From NCBI GenBank assembly GCA_046590705.1, contig JBKJUK010000224.1, forward strand, positions 1 through 13,127: a stretch of DNA of 13,127 bases. Direction: 5' to 3'. The first letter of the stretch is position 1, and each line of letters opens with the position of its first letter. The notes under the pieces are model-generated. The model ran no database searches, was not told the DNA's origin, and saw only the letters and a program-made list of their open reading frames with translations. Of this stretch, positions 1 through 7,207 are shown piece by piece. Both the position numbers and the translations under genes were made by a program. Origin of the DNA: JBKJUK01 sp046590705 (GTDB lineage: Bacteria; Acidobacteriota; Thermoanaerobaculia; Gp7-AA8).

Positions 1-34
1 CCGGCCTCCACCATCACCTTCCGCTGGAGGCCGG
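1..34. repeat. 10-bp perfect inverted repeat with flipped 14-nt loop at the left end
   Basis: CCGGCCTCCA (1-10) and its exact complement TGGAGGCCGG (25-34) enclose the loop CCATCACCTTCCGC (11-24). Read on the minus strand the loop gives the TGA stop of the DUF11 gene at 14-16. Read in the opposite orientation, the same bases encode P-A-S-T-I-T-F-R-W-R-P in frame with the upstream codons, which is the expected start of an Fn3-like domain. The window therefore starts within a loop-inversion or fold-back junction. Confidence 0.85.
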
Positions 35-3000
35 GACTCGTGCGCCGCTGGATGGCTCGAGAAGGGTAGGCGCAATGAGGTTACATCGGGTTGCGGTGGT
101 GAATGAGTTACAGGGACTCGCCACGGTCGGGCAACCTGCTTTCAACGCAACGATCTTGTACTCGTAAGAAACACCGTCGCGAAGAGTCGGGTAACGGAAC
201 GTGTTCGAAGCCGTCGTTCCGACCAGAGTCGAGCATCCGCTGCCGGCCAGCCCGAAGAACACCTGGTACGAATCGGCATTGGAGTTCGACCAGCGGAGGG
301 TTCCGGTGACAGGAATCTCCGTGGAACCATTCGGAGGAAACATGTTGGAGAACACGCCGGGACATAACGCAGCCGCGAATGTCGACGTGGCTGTCGAGGA
401 ATTGTTCGAAGTATTTGGATCGCCTTCGGTCGCGGTCACAGTGGCTGTGTTGGAGACAGTGCCACTCGAAGTGGCCGTGGCGACGATGGTGACCGTCGCG
501 GAGGCACCGTTTGCCAGCGCACCGAGGCTGCACGTCACAGTCGAGGTGCCGCTGCAGCTTCCCTGTGTGCTGGAAGCTGAAACGAACATGGTCTGCGCGG
601 GCAGGACATCTGTCACCATCACGTTGGTAGCGTTCGAAGGTCCCGCATTGGAGACCAGCACGGTGTAGGTGACGTTGTTTCCCACGCCGATCGACGCGGG
701 GCTGGCAGTCTTTGCGAGTTTTACATCTGCTGACGCTCCGACAACCGTGATGGCACTGGCGGAGTTGTTGGCCGTGTTCGGATCGCCTTCAGCTGCGCTA
801 ACCGTTGCTGTGTTCGTGAGAGTCCCCGGTGAGGTCGGGTTGACTACGATGGTCGCGGTCGCTGCAGCACCGTTCGCCAGCGTTCCAATGCTACATGTGA
901 CAGTGGTGATGCCACTGCAGGTCCCCTGCGTCGACGACGCCGAAACGAATGTCACGCCGGCCGGGAGTGCGTCGGTGAGCGTGACGTTGGTTGCAGGTGA
1001 GGGTCCGGCATTGGCCACAACGATGGTGTAGGTCAAGTTCTGTCCGACATTCACTGGATCGGGCGAATCGGTCTTTGTGACTGATAGATTGGCTGACGCG
1101 CCGACGATCGTCGATGCCGATGCACTGTTGTTAGCCGTGTTCGGATCGCCTTCCGTCGCGCTCACCGACACCTGATTCAGAATTGTTCCTGGAGCCGTCG
1201 GCTGCACTACGATCGTCACCGTGGCACTTCCACCCAGTCCGAGAGTTCCGAGATTGCAGGTGACCGGGCCGGTGCCAACACATGCTCCCTGGCTCGCCGT
1301 AGCGGAGATGAAGGTGACACCCGCCGGAATAGTGTCGACGAGGGTCACACCCGTAGCTACCGATGGTCCGGCATTGCTCGTGACGATCGTATAGGTGAGG
1401 TTCTGACCAACGCCGACGGGATCAGGCGAATCGGTTTTAGTGACCGAGAGATTGGCTGCAGGACCGACCGCTGTCGTTGTGGTGGCAGTGTTGTTCGCAG
1501 TGTTCGTGTCGGTCTCAGTCGCAGTGACGGAGGCCGTATTGGAAATCGTGCCTGGAGACATTGCCGTCACTACGATCACGATTGATGCGCTCCCACCGCC
1601 CGAGCCGACCGTGCCGAGGTTGCACGTTACGGTGGTGGTACCGGAGCACGCTCCCTGGGAGGGCGTCGCCGACACGAAGGTCACGCTCGCCGGAAGCGCG
1701 TCTGTGACGATGGTATTCGTGGCTGCCGAGGGGCCGTTGTTCACGACGCTGATCGTGTAGTTGATGTTACCGCCGAGCAGCACTGGGTCAGGCGCGTCGG
1801 TCTTTGTGATCGCGAGATCGACCGCCGGGTTGACGACGGTGATGGCGGTTGCAGAGTTGTTGGCGGTATTGGGATCGCCTTCAGCTGCCGTTACCGTTGC
1901 TGTGTTGGTGAGAGTCCCCGGTGCGGTCGGGGTGACTACAATGGTCGCGGTCGCTGCAGCACCGTTTGCAAGAGTTCCAATGCTGCAGGTGACAGTCGTT
2001 GTTCCACTGCAGGTTCCCTGCGTCGACGACGCCGAAACGAACGTCACACCGGCCGGAAGTGCGTCGGTGAGCGTGACGTTGGTTGCCGGTGAGGGTCCGG
2101 CATTGGTCGTGACGATCGTATAGGTGAGGTTCTGGCCGACGCCCACTGGATCGGGCGAGTCGGTTTTAGTGACCGAGAGGTTGGCTGCAGGGCTCACGGC
2201 TGTCGTTGTGGTGGCAGTGTTGTTCGCAGTGTTCGTGTCGGTCTCAGTCGCTGTGACGGATGCCGTGTTGGTAATCGTGCCTGGAGACATTGCCGTCACT
2301 ACGATCACGATTGATGCGCTCCCACCGCCCGAGCCGACCGTGCCGAGGTTGCACGTTACGGTGGTGGTTCCGGAGCAGGTTCCCTGGGAGGGCGTCGCCG
2401 ACACGAAGGTAACGCTCGCCGGAAGCGCGTCTGTGACGATCGTATTCGTGGCTGCCGAGGGGCCGTTGTTCACGACGCTGATGGTGTAGTTGATGTTACC
2501 GCCGAGCAGCACTGGGTCAGGCGCGTCCGTCTTTGTGATCGCGAGATCGACGGCCGGGTTGACGACGGTAATGGCGGTTGCGGTGTTGTTTGCTATGTTG
2601 GGATCGCCTTCAGCTGCGGTCACCGATGCTGTGTTGGTCAACGTTCCCGATGCGGTCGGCTTGACCACGATCGTGGCGGTTGCTGAGGCACCGTTTGTAA
2701 GAGTCCCGATGCTGCAGGTGACAGTGGTCGTTCCGGTGCAGGTTCCCTGCGTCGACGCCGCCGAAACGAACGTTACACCGGCTGGAAGTGTGTCGGTGAG
2801 CGTCACGGCCGTGGCCGCGGAAGGTCCGCCGTTCGAGACGACGATTGAATAGGTGAGGTTCTGGCCGACGCCCACTGGATCGGGCGAGTCGGTTTTTATA
2901 AGCGACAAGTTGGCTTGTGGGACGACTGTGGTGGTGACACTGGCGGTGTTGGGATTGACTGGGGTCGCCGGCTCTGGAGTGCTGGAGGAGATCGTGGCGG

Positions 3001-5242
3001 TGTTTGTAACTAGACCGCCGGCGACGGGTGCGTTGACGACAAGAGTGAACGTAGCCGAGGCTCCTACTGTCAGCGTCGGAATCGTGCACGTGACCGTTCC
3101 ATTCGCGCCAACTGCGGGCGTACTGCAGGTCCACCCGACTGGAGGAGTAAGGGTGGAGAACGTTGTGCCGGCAGGGAGTACATCGCTCACGGTTACCGCC
3201 TGCGCGTTGAACGGCCCGCTCGCATTGGACGCAGTGATGGTGTAAGTCAGACTCTGCCCTGCGTTGACGCTGGCGGGCCCTGTCTTTGTGATCCCCAGGT
3301 CTGCCGTTTCCACCACTACCGTCGCCGCAGAGGCGAGAGGAAGAAACTCAGAAGTACCGTCATTGGCCGTCGCGCAGGTAGCGTCGCTATAGTTGGTGGC
3401 GGTGGTAACGATTTTGTCGCCGGCAGTCGGCGCAGCCACGGGGGTGAAGGAAACAGCGCTGTTCGAGAAAGAGGGAGCGAGGCAGCCGGAGGCTCCGAGG
3501 TAGGTTTTACCCTGACCGAGGGTATCAGCGATGTAGAAGTGGACTCTGATCCCTACCGTCCCTGCGGCTCCCGAAGAATCGAGACTTACTTTCGCGTTGA
3601 AAGTGGTCCCGGCTGTCGTAGCGGAAGTGATGGTCGCGTAGTTCTGATAATTGTTGCCTCCCGACGCATCTGCGTCGGTGGCATCATTTGCGGTAGGACC
3701 TACTCCATTCGGCATGGTGGTGGTGTTGACGAGGTCAATTCCCAGGGACACATTGTCATGAATCGAATTGGCGAAAATCTGCGTACCCTTTTCGCGGTCA
3801 ACGACCACGCCATTTCCGAGGTTCGGGCCGATCTCATTGCCGTTGACGATTCGATTCAGCGGGGCCTGGACATAAACGCCGTCGCCGTTCCGAAAGGCTC
3901 CGATACCGCCGATTCGGTTCCCGGTGAGCTGGTTCCCCTGCGTCGCGAAATCGATGATGTTCACGCCTCGGCTGCTATGACCGACAATGGTGTTTCCCTG
4001 GCCCGCTGCGCCGATCGTGTTCCCATCCGCACCGACGCTGAGCTGAATACCGACAGTGGGGCCGGGGATCACACCTGTTCCGGCAAGGTTGCCGCCAATA
4101 TTGTTGAACTTGACGACGTTATTGTTCGCGGTCTTGATCAGTAAATTTGCAGAGGCGCCACTGTTACCGCTGATGAGATTCCCCGCCGAGGCGACAGTGC
4201 CACCGATGGTGTTGCCATTCGCGCCGTTGATCTCGACGGCTCCTAAACCGCCGTTGCTCAGCGCAGCTGTTCCAGCACCTGTCGTTCCGATCCGGTTCTG
4301 TGCGACGGTGTTGCTGGTTGCTCCAGTGTCGATGAGTAGACCGGCATTCGTGTTTCCACTGATGACGTTGCCCAGGGTCGTGGTACCGATGTTGTTTGAG
4401 GCTGTGAGGTTCGTGAGGTGAACTCCGACTCCGTTTGCCAGCGCGAGTGCCACGCTTCTGTCGGTGCCGACGTAGTTGCCGATTACCGTGTTCCCGGTTG
4501 ATGTAGATCCATCAATCACGATACCGGCAGTAGTATTTGCGCTCACCAGGTTGAAGTCTGCGGGGGTCGCACCTCCGACTGTATTTCCGGGAGCAAGTAT
4601 GCGGACTCCGAGGCCATTGGAAGGACCGACCGGCAGTCCCGAACCGGCGGTGTTCGTTCCGATGTGGCATCCCTTTACCGAGTTTCCCGTTCCGTTCAGT
4701 GAAATCGCGGCGGTGCTGAATCCACTCATGGCCACGCCGCGAATGGTGACGTTGTTGGTCTGCACGTCGAATCCAACCGGGGTGCCGCTCGAGGAAGTGA
4801 CGGCAACGTTTACGAAGTCAGTCAGTGGCGAACCAAAAGCTGCAGTATTTGTCACAGCGCCGGGCGCGCTGAAACCATCGATAACCACCCCAGTGGCCAC
4901 GATCGACGGGAACGGTCCGAAACTCGGCGTGTATGTTCCGGGGTTCGCGAAATTGATGGTGCAGGGGGAGATACAGTTGTTGGCGTTGGCCTGCTCAATC
5001 GCCTGACGCAGGGTTCCTTGCGTAGTAGTTGGGCCTGCAGGAACCATGGAGTCGCTGAAAGTATTGACCAGGAAGGTGCCGGGCGCAGTCATCGCTTCCC
5101 TGACCATGAACCCGCCAAAGACGAACAGACTGATCACCGTCGCGGCAAAAGCGACTCTGATGCTGCGAACATTCTTAGCTGCACTCGCGGACTCTGTGGT
5201 CGATGAAATGGGCTCGTTCGTAACCGGCGATGTTTCGTTCAT
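14..5242 (-). CDS. Giant secreted beta-helix / DUF11-repeat surface protein (3' end probably false)
   Basis: I start this 1742-residue protein at the ATG at 5242 (MNETSPVTNE), which has GAGGAAG just upstream; an in-frame extension to 5404 is unlikely to be translated. Residues about 28-46 form one hydrophobic segment, a signal sequence or anchor. A CSLREA-like entry motif follows (VNTFSD...GTLRQAIEQANA, about 59-88), then a right-handed parallel beta-helix of repeated G-N-x-I-G turns to about residue 560 and a linker. Eight DUF11 repeats (D/NL-x-I/V-TK-T-x-S/APDPV...LTYTI...NAGPS.AT) span about 645-1620, then one Fn3-like domain (P-x-G-S...TLRW). A second Fn3-like domain begins near 1720 and stops at once (GARVPASSGR-stop). 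That stop lies in a flipped hairpin loop, so the true C-terminus is probably not in this window. Beta-helix plus DUF11 proteins are typically long extracellular stalk-like or adhesin-like proteins; the ligand is unknown. Confidence 0.85.
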   Translation of the reverse strand: MNETSPVTNEPISSTTESASAAKNVRSIRVAFAATVISLFVFGGFMVREAMTAPGTFLVNTFSDSMVPAGPTTTQGTLRQAIEQANANNCISPCTINFANPGTYTPSFGPFPSIVATGVVIDGFSAPGAVTNTAAFGSPLTDFVNVAVTSSSGTPVGFDVQTNNVTIRGVAMSGFSTAAISLNGTGNSVKGCHIGTNTAGSGLPVGPSNGLGVRILAPGNTVGGATPADFNLVSANTTAGIVIDGSTSTGNTVIGNYVGTDRSVALALANGVGVHLTNLTASNNIGTTTLGNVISGNTNAGLLIDTGATSNTVAQNRIGTTGAGTAALSNGGLGAVEINGANGNTIGGTVASAGNLISGNSGASANLLIKTANNNVVKFNNIGGNLAGTGVIPGPTVGIQLSVGADGNTIGAAGQGNTIVGHSSRGVNIIDFATQGNQLTGNRIGGIGAFRNGDGVYVQAPLNRIVNGNEIGPNLGNGVVVDREKGTQIFANSIHDNVSLGIDLVNTTTMPNGVGPTANDATDADASGGNNYQNYATITSATTAGTTFNAKVSLDSSGAAGTVGIRVHFYIADTLGQGKTYLGASGCLAPSFSNSAVSFTPVAAPTAGDKIVTTATNYSDATCATANDGTSEFLPLASAATVVVETADLGITKTGPASVNAGQSLTYTITASNASGPFNAQAVTVSDVLPAGTTFSTLTPPVGWTCSTPAVGANGTVTCTIPTLTVGASATFTLVVNAPVAGGLVTNTATISSSTPEPATPVNPNTASVTTTVVPQANLSLIKTDSPDPVGVGQNLTYSIVVSNGGPSAATAVTLTDTLPAGVTFVSAASTQGTCTGTTTVTCSIGTLTNGASATATIVVKPTASGTLTNTASVTAAEGDPNIANNTATAITVVNPAVDLAITKTDAPDPVLLGGNINYTISVVNNGPSAATNTIVTDALPASVTFVSATPSQGTCSGTTTVTCNLGTVGSGGGSASIVIVVTAMSPGTITNTASVTATETDTNTANNTATTTTAVSPAANLSVTKTDSPDPVGVGQNLTYTIVTTNAGPSPATNVTLTDALPAGVTFVSASSTQGTCSGTTTVTCSIGTLANGAAATATIVVTPTAPGTLTNTATVTAAEGDPNTANNSATAITVVNPAVDLAITKTDAPDPVLLGGNINYTISVVNNGPSAATNTIVTDALPASVTFVSATPSQGACSGTTTVTCNLGTVGSGGGSASIVIVVTAMSPGTISNTASVTATETDTNTANNTATTTTAVGPAANLSVTKTDSPDPVGVGQNLTYTIVTSNAGPSVATGVTLVDTIPAGVTFISATASQGACVGTGPVTCNLGTLGLGGSATVTIVVQPTAPGTILNQVSVSATEGDPNTANNSASASTIVGASANLSVTKTDSPDPVNVGQNLTYTIVVANAGPSPATNVTLTDALPAGVTFVSASSTQGTCSGITTVTCSIGTLANGAAATATIVVNPTSPGTLTNTATVSAAEGDPNTANNSASAITVVGASADVKLAKTASPASIGVGNNVTYTVLVSNAGPSNATNVMVTDVLPAQTMFVSASSTQGSCSGTSTVTCSLGALANGASATVTIVATATSSGTVSNTATVTATEGDPNTSNNSSTATSTFAAALCPGVFSNMFPPNGSTEIPVTGTLRWSNSNADSYQVFFGLAGSGCSTLVGTTASNTFRYPTLRDGVSYEYKIVALKAGCPTVASPCNSFTTATRCNLIAPTLLEPSSGARVPASSGR
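1395..2852 (-). repeat. 729-bp tandem duplication of a two-domain DUF11 unit
   Basis: Two consecutive blocks, about 1395-2123 and 2124-2852, align at an offset of exactly 729 bp (243 codons, two DUF11 domains). For example CTGTCGTTGTGGTGGCAG occurs at 1471 and again at 2200. In the half covering about 1471-1790 versus 2200-2519, differences are only scattered single bases and the two encoded domains are almost identical. The other halves are more diverged. A further related domain lies at about 669-1031 (1092 bp from 1761). This shows recent in-frame expansion inside the surface-protein gene, and it is a likely place for copy-number variation or assembly collapse. Confidence 0.85.
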
Positions 5243-5590
5243 GTCTTCCTCGTCATGCTGCTGTCTGCTGATAGGGTGTCCGCACAACGTTGACGTAGGG
5301 CATACGCAGACGCTCAGCGCCCCGCCCATGCCCAGCACGTACTGCAGACTGCCCCCGGATTTGAAACGATTTGGTGGCGGACATCTTACTCCAGCCGATC
5401 TCACTGATCAAAAGTTATTTGTGACCGCGCGGGACGTTCTCTGATTCTCCCGCGGATTAGCCAGCCAGAGTGTGACGGGCGATACACTCACGTGTCAGCG
5501 AACCTTAGATGGGCATGTCGACCAGAACAGCGGTGTTCCCATCTGACTTAGCGCAAAGGCGTGAGCCTCGCATCCAGACCGCTCTTCGGT
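5243..5590. other. Intergenic gap between DUF71 and the DUF11 gene
   Basis: This 348-bp gap holds the candidate promoter at 5383-5411 and the long leader of the DUF11 gene. A 7-bp inverted repeat (AGATGGG at 5507-5513, CCCATCT at 5538-5544) could form a hairpin, but no T-run follows it on either strand. A small AGGC-TCAC-GCCT hairpin followed by TTT lies just after the DUF71 stop on the minus strand; it is too short to call a terminator. No gene is supported here. Confidence 0.6.
5383..5411 (-). promoter_or_regulatory. Candidate sigma70 promoter of the DUF11 surface-protein gene
   Basis: On the minus strand TTGATC (5406-5411) and TAAGAT (5383-5388) are separated by exactly 17 bp. Each hexamer matches four of six consensus bases. 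Transcription would start near 5376, leaving a leader of about 135 nt before the ATG at 5242. The leader is G-rich, with a GGGCAT...ATGCCC pairing, but I do not recognise a known riboswitch class. Confidence 0.45.
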
Positions 5591-6292
5591 TCACTGCGCA
5601 GTCGTGCAGACCAGGTCGAGAAACCAGAAGGGCTCGCGCCGAACTCGCTGCACCTGCTCGGTTTCAAGGCGGCGCTTGAAGAACGTACCGTTGGTCACGA
5701 AAGAATGGAACTCTCCGTTCTCACCACAGGGATCAACGTCGTCCGGGAAGTTCGCCACGACGTCACGACCGAGGCGCACGCCCAGCCAGCTCGCCTCGAG
5801 CTTCCTTTCATCGACACAAATGATGACTGCTTCGAGTCGCGCTTCCTCGAAGCGTGAGTAAAGATCGGCGCTGCTCATCTTCCACAGGGGATAGATGCCG
5901 GCAACACCTGCATTAGCGAGTAGGTTGTCGCGATATGCACGCAGTTCTTCGAGGTAGATGTCGCCGAACACGATCGCCTCAACGCCACGCTCGCGCGCTA
6001 CGCGGAACGCCGCAAGCATGGCTTGCTCGTACGTGTTGTTTGTCGGAAAGTCGAGATACGAGCTGTCCGCTTCACCGCGCGGGGAGCCGATCACTACCTG
6101 CTGCAGCGGAAGCCCGATGGCACGGGCCTGCTCCTCGAGTACGCTCCGCCTGATGCCATGCATGCTGACGCGGTCGAACTCCGCACTGAACGTGGTGAGC
6201 AGCGTGGTCACTTCGTAGCGGGGATCGGCGAGGATGAGCGAGAGCGCGACCGCGCTATCTTTCCCTCCGCTCCACGAAATGGAGACCTTCAT
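5591..6292 (-). CDS. DUF71/COG2102 PP-loop ATPase (diphthine-ammonia ligase-like, probable B12-salvage subgroup)
   Basis: This 233-residue adenine nucleotide alpha-hydrolase-type protein opens with the PP-loop SGGKDS at residues 8-13 directly after a short beta strand (MKVSISW), the family's normal beginning. I therefore start at the ATG at 6292, not at the in-frame TTG at 6313. Other family marks are HG near 45, FGDIYLEELR near 110-119 and DPCGENGEFHSF near 187-198. Eukaryotic and archaeal members (Dph6) amidate diphthine using ATP and ammonia. Bacteria lack diphthamide, and a bacterial subgroup found beside cobalamin genes has been predicted to act in B12 salvage. The gene follows a btuF-like remnant that ends at 6310, which supports that subgroup. 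The exact reaction is not known from sequence. Length is normal and motifs look intact. Confidence 0.8.
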   Translation of the reverse strand: MKVSISWSGGKDSAVALSLILADPRYEVTTLLTTFSAEFDRVSMHGIRRSVLEEQARAIGLPLQQVVIGSPRGEADSSYLDFPTNNTYEQAMLAAFRVARERGVEAIVFGDIYLEELRAYRDNLLANAGVAGIYPLWKMSSADLYSRFEEARLEAVIICVDERKLEASWLGVRLGRDVVANFPDDVDPCGENGEFHSFVTNGTFFKRRLETEQVQRVRREPFWFLDLVCTTAQ

Positions 6293-6309
6293 TCGCTCAC
6301 GATGCGCTT

Positions 6310-6478
6310 TCAAGCGACTCCTTCGTGACGAAACTCGAACGACTGCGGATGAATGATCTCAGCGAGAATCTCCAGCGACTTGACGATCCTCGGGCCGGGG
6401 CGGTTGAAGAATATCTCCGTCGGCCGTGAACGTTCGGCTGTCACGCACGGTTATCGCCATTCGCAAGGTCCCGGCCGA
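6310..6478 (-). pseudogene. 3' remnant of a btuF-like cobalamin-binding protein gene, frameshifted
   Basis: On the minus strand, one frame at about 6478-6410 reads ...AITVRDSRTFTADGDI. The next frame continues FFNRPGPRIVKSLEILAE...HPQSFEFRHEGVA and ends at the TGA at 6310. Together they match the C-terminal end of BtuF-type periplasmic cobalamin-binding proteins (V-R-D-x-R...D...FNRPGPRIV..LEILAE.LHP), but a single-base-type frameshift lies near 6408 and stops (TAA at about 6479 and in the other frame) close it upstream. About 50 codons remain out of roughly 250-300. The lost 5' part abuts a hairpin-rich repeat. The stop would overlap the TTG upstream of the DUF71 gene, as expected for a former btuF-DUF71 operon. 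A sequencing error could explain the frameshift but not the missing 5' end. Confidence 0.7.
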
Positions 6479-6506
6479 TTACATGATCAACGTAGCCGTT
6501 ACCGTC

Positions 6507-6524
6507 GTTAACCCGCATTTCTCA
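6507..6524. repeat. Dispersed repeat end, GTTAACCCGCATTTCTCA
   Basis: These 18 bases recur exactly on the opposite strand at 8464-8481, and 13 of them (CCCGCATTTCTCA) again at 8299-8311. All copies lie in gaps between genes or at a gene's very end. This suggests the terminal part of an interspersed element; the copy here is close to the break point of the btuF remnant. Confidence 0.7.
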
Positions 6525-6563
6525 GAGGATTTCGAGGGGATACTACAGGAGCGCGAGATGTTC

Positions 6564-6660
6564 GTGGCCGGAGTTTGCAACTCCGGTTTGAGCTGCGCCA
6601 CGGATACTGAAATTGCATCATCTCTGTCTCACGCGGCCCGAAGTTAAAAACTTCGGCCAC
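6564..6660. repeat. Pair of inverted REP-like hairpins (BIME-like)
   Basis: The left unit, 6564-6586, is GTGG followed by the hairpin CCGGAGTT-TGC-AACTCCGG (8-bp stem, 3-nt loop, sharing its first G with the foot). The right unit, 6638-6660, is the same design on the other strand: CCGAAGTT-AAA-AACTTCGG ending in CCAC, the complement of GTGG. The stems differ by a G to A change balanced by C to T on the other side, so pairing is kept. Two facing hairpins with a tetranucleotide foot resemble REP/BIME units mobilised by RAYT transposases, though no such transposase is visible here. They could also serve as a bidirectional transcription stop. Confidence 0.7.
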
Positions 6661-6688
6661 AAAGGGCCCTCTCCGAAACACAAATCGA

Positions 6689-7069
6689 TCAGCTGAAGAG
6701 CTCCATGATCTCGGTCAGGGAAGACCGCGCTTTCAGATTCAGCTGCTCCGAATGACGGTCAGCCGAGAGCCGGATCACTTTGTTGTAGTGCTCCACCGCG
6801 CGGTCGAAGTCGCCGAGATGACGATGGTAAATCTCACCCTTGGAGTACTTCGCTTCTAGATCGAGCGGATCGACCTCGAGAATTTTGTTGAGAAAGATCA
6901 TGGCAGCGTCGTACTTGCGTTCTTCGAGCGCCATTTTGTAACGCAGTCGATAGAGCGTTACCAGTTCCACAGGGGAGGGACTGAACCATGCGCCAGGAAG
7001 GCGGGTAAGGACTGCGGAAAGAAGCCGGCCCTTGTTGTCTTGCGAACGTTTGATACTCATGCGATTCAT
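6689..7069 (-). CDS. Small tetratricopeptide-repeat (TPR) protein
   Basis: This is a 126-residue protein starting MNRMSIKRSQ at the ATG at 7069, with GAGGG about 8-9 nt upstream; an in-frame GTG at 7084 and an ATG at 7060 are alternatives. After a basic N-terminal 30 residues there are two TPR-like helix pairs: about 39-72 (LYRLRYKMALEERKYDAA...NKILEVDPLD) and about 73-106 (AKYSKGEIYHRHLGDFDRA...NKVIRLS). They show the typical small residues and the closing D-P. There is no signal peptide or membrane segment, so it is probably cytoplasmic. TPRs bind other proteins; the partner cannot be told from sequence. It has its own promoter and is separate from the polyprenyl synthase gene by about 138 bp. 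Confidence 0.75.
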   Translation of the reverse strand: MNRMSIKRSQDNKGRLLSAVLTRLPGAWFSPSPVELVTLYRLRYKMALEERKYDAAMIFLNKILEVDPLDLEAKYSKGEIYHRHLGDFDRAVEHYNKVIRLSADRHSEQLNLKARSSLTEIMELFS

Positions 7070-7112
7070 CACACCCGCCCTCACTCACACGTAACGTTCC
7101 GGAAACACTTAC

Positions 7113-7141
7113 ATAATATGTTCAGCTTCGCGGAACGTCAA
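7113..7141 (-). promoter_or_regulatory. Sigma70-type promoter of the TPR gene
   Basis: On the minus strand TTGACG (7136-7141) and TATTAT (7113-7118) have a 17-bp spacer. Each hexamer matches five of six consensus bases. Transcription would begin near 7105, about 35 nt before the ATG at 7069. This is the best promoter match in the window. Confidence 0.7.
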
Positions 7142-7207
7142 CAGCGTTCGTCGACGAAACCGAAGAAACTTCGAACAGTGCGCAAAAACGGTTGAATCGT
7201 GACTTCG

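Larger units (their letters stand above)
6293..6688. other. Gene-free stretch between the DUF71 and TPR genes
   Basis: The stretch contains, from low to high coordinate, the btuF remnant, the 18-bp dispersed repeat end, and two facing REP-like hairpins. An open frame of 73 codons on the plus strand (6426-6647) runs through the remnant and repeats and has no recognisable protein features, so I do not annotate it as a gene. Confidence 0.6.

Noticed and set aside
1395..2852. Regular repeats as a possible CRISPR array
   Set aside because: The period is 729 bp, the repeats are in frame within a coding region and encode DUF11 domains; there are no short repeats with unique spacers.
669..3245. Series of plus-strand open frames of about 120 codons each at regular spacing
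   Set aside because: They are antisense shadows of the DUF11 repeats on the minus strand: same period, no ribosome binding sites, Val/Ala-rich low-complexity translations.
5402..5404. Start of the DUF11 gene at the upstream end of the open frame
   Set aside because: The extra 54 residues (Cys/Pro-rich) resemble translated leader and overlap the candidate promoter; MNETSP at 5242 has the ribosome binding site and leads properly into the signal segment.
5507..5544. AGATGGG/CCCATCT hairpin as a terminator
   Set aside because: Long loop (24 nt) and no T-run on either strand.
6426..6647. Plus-strand 73-codon open frame over the REP-like region
   Set aside because: It runs across the btuF remnant on the other strand, the dispersed repeat end and the first hairpin; no domain or ribosome binding site.
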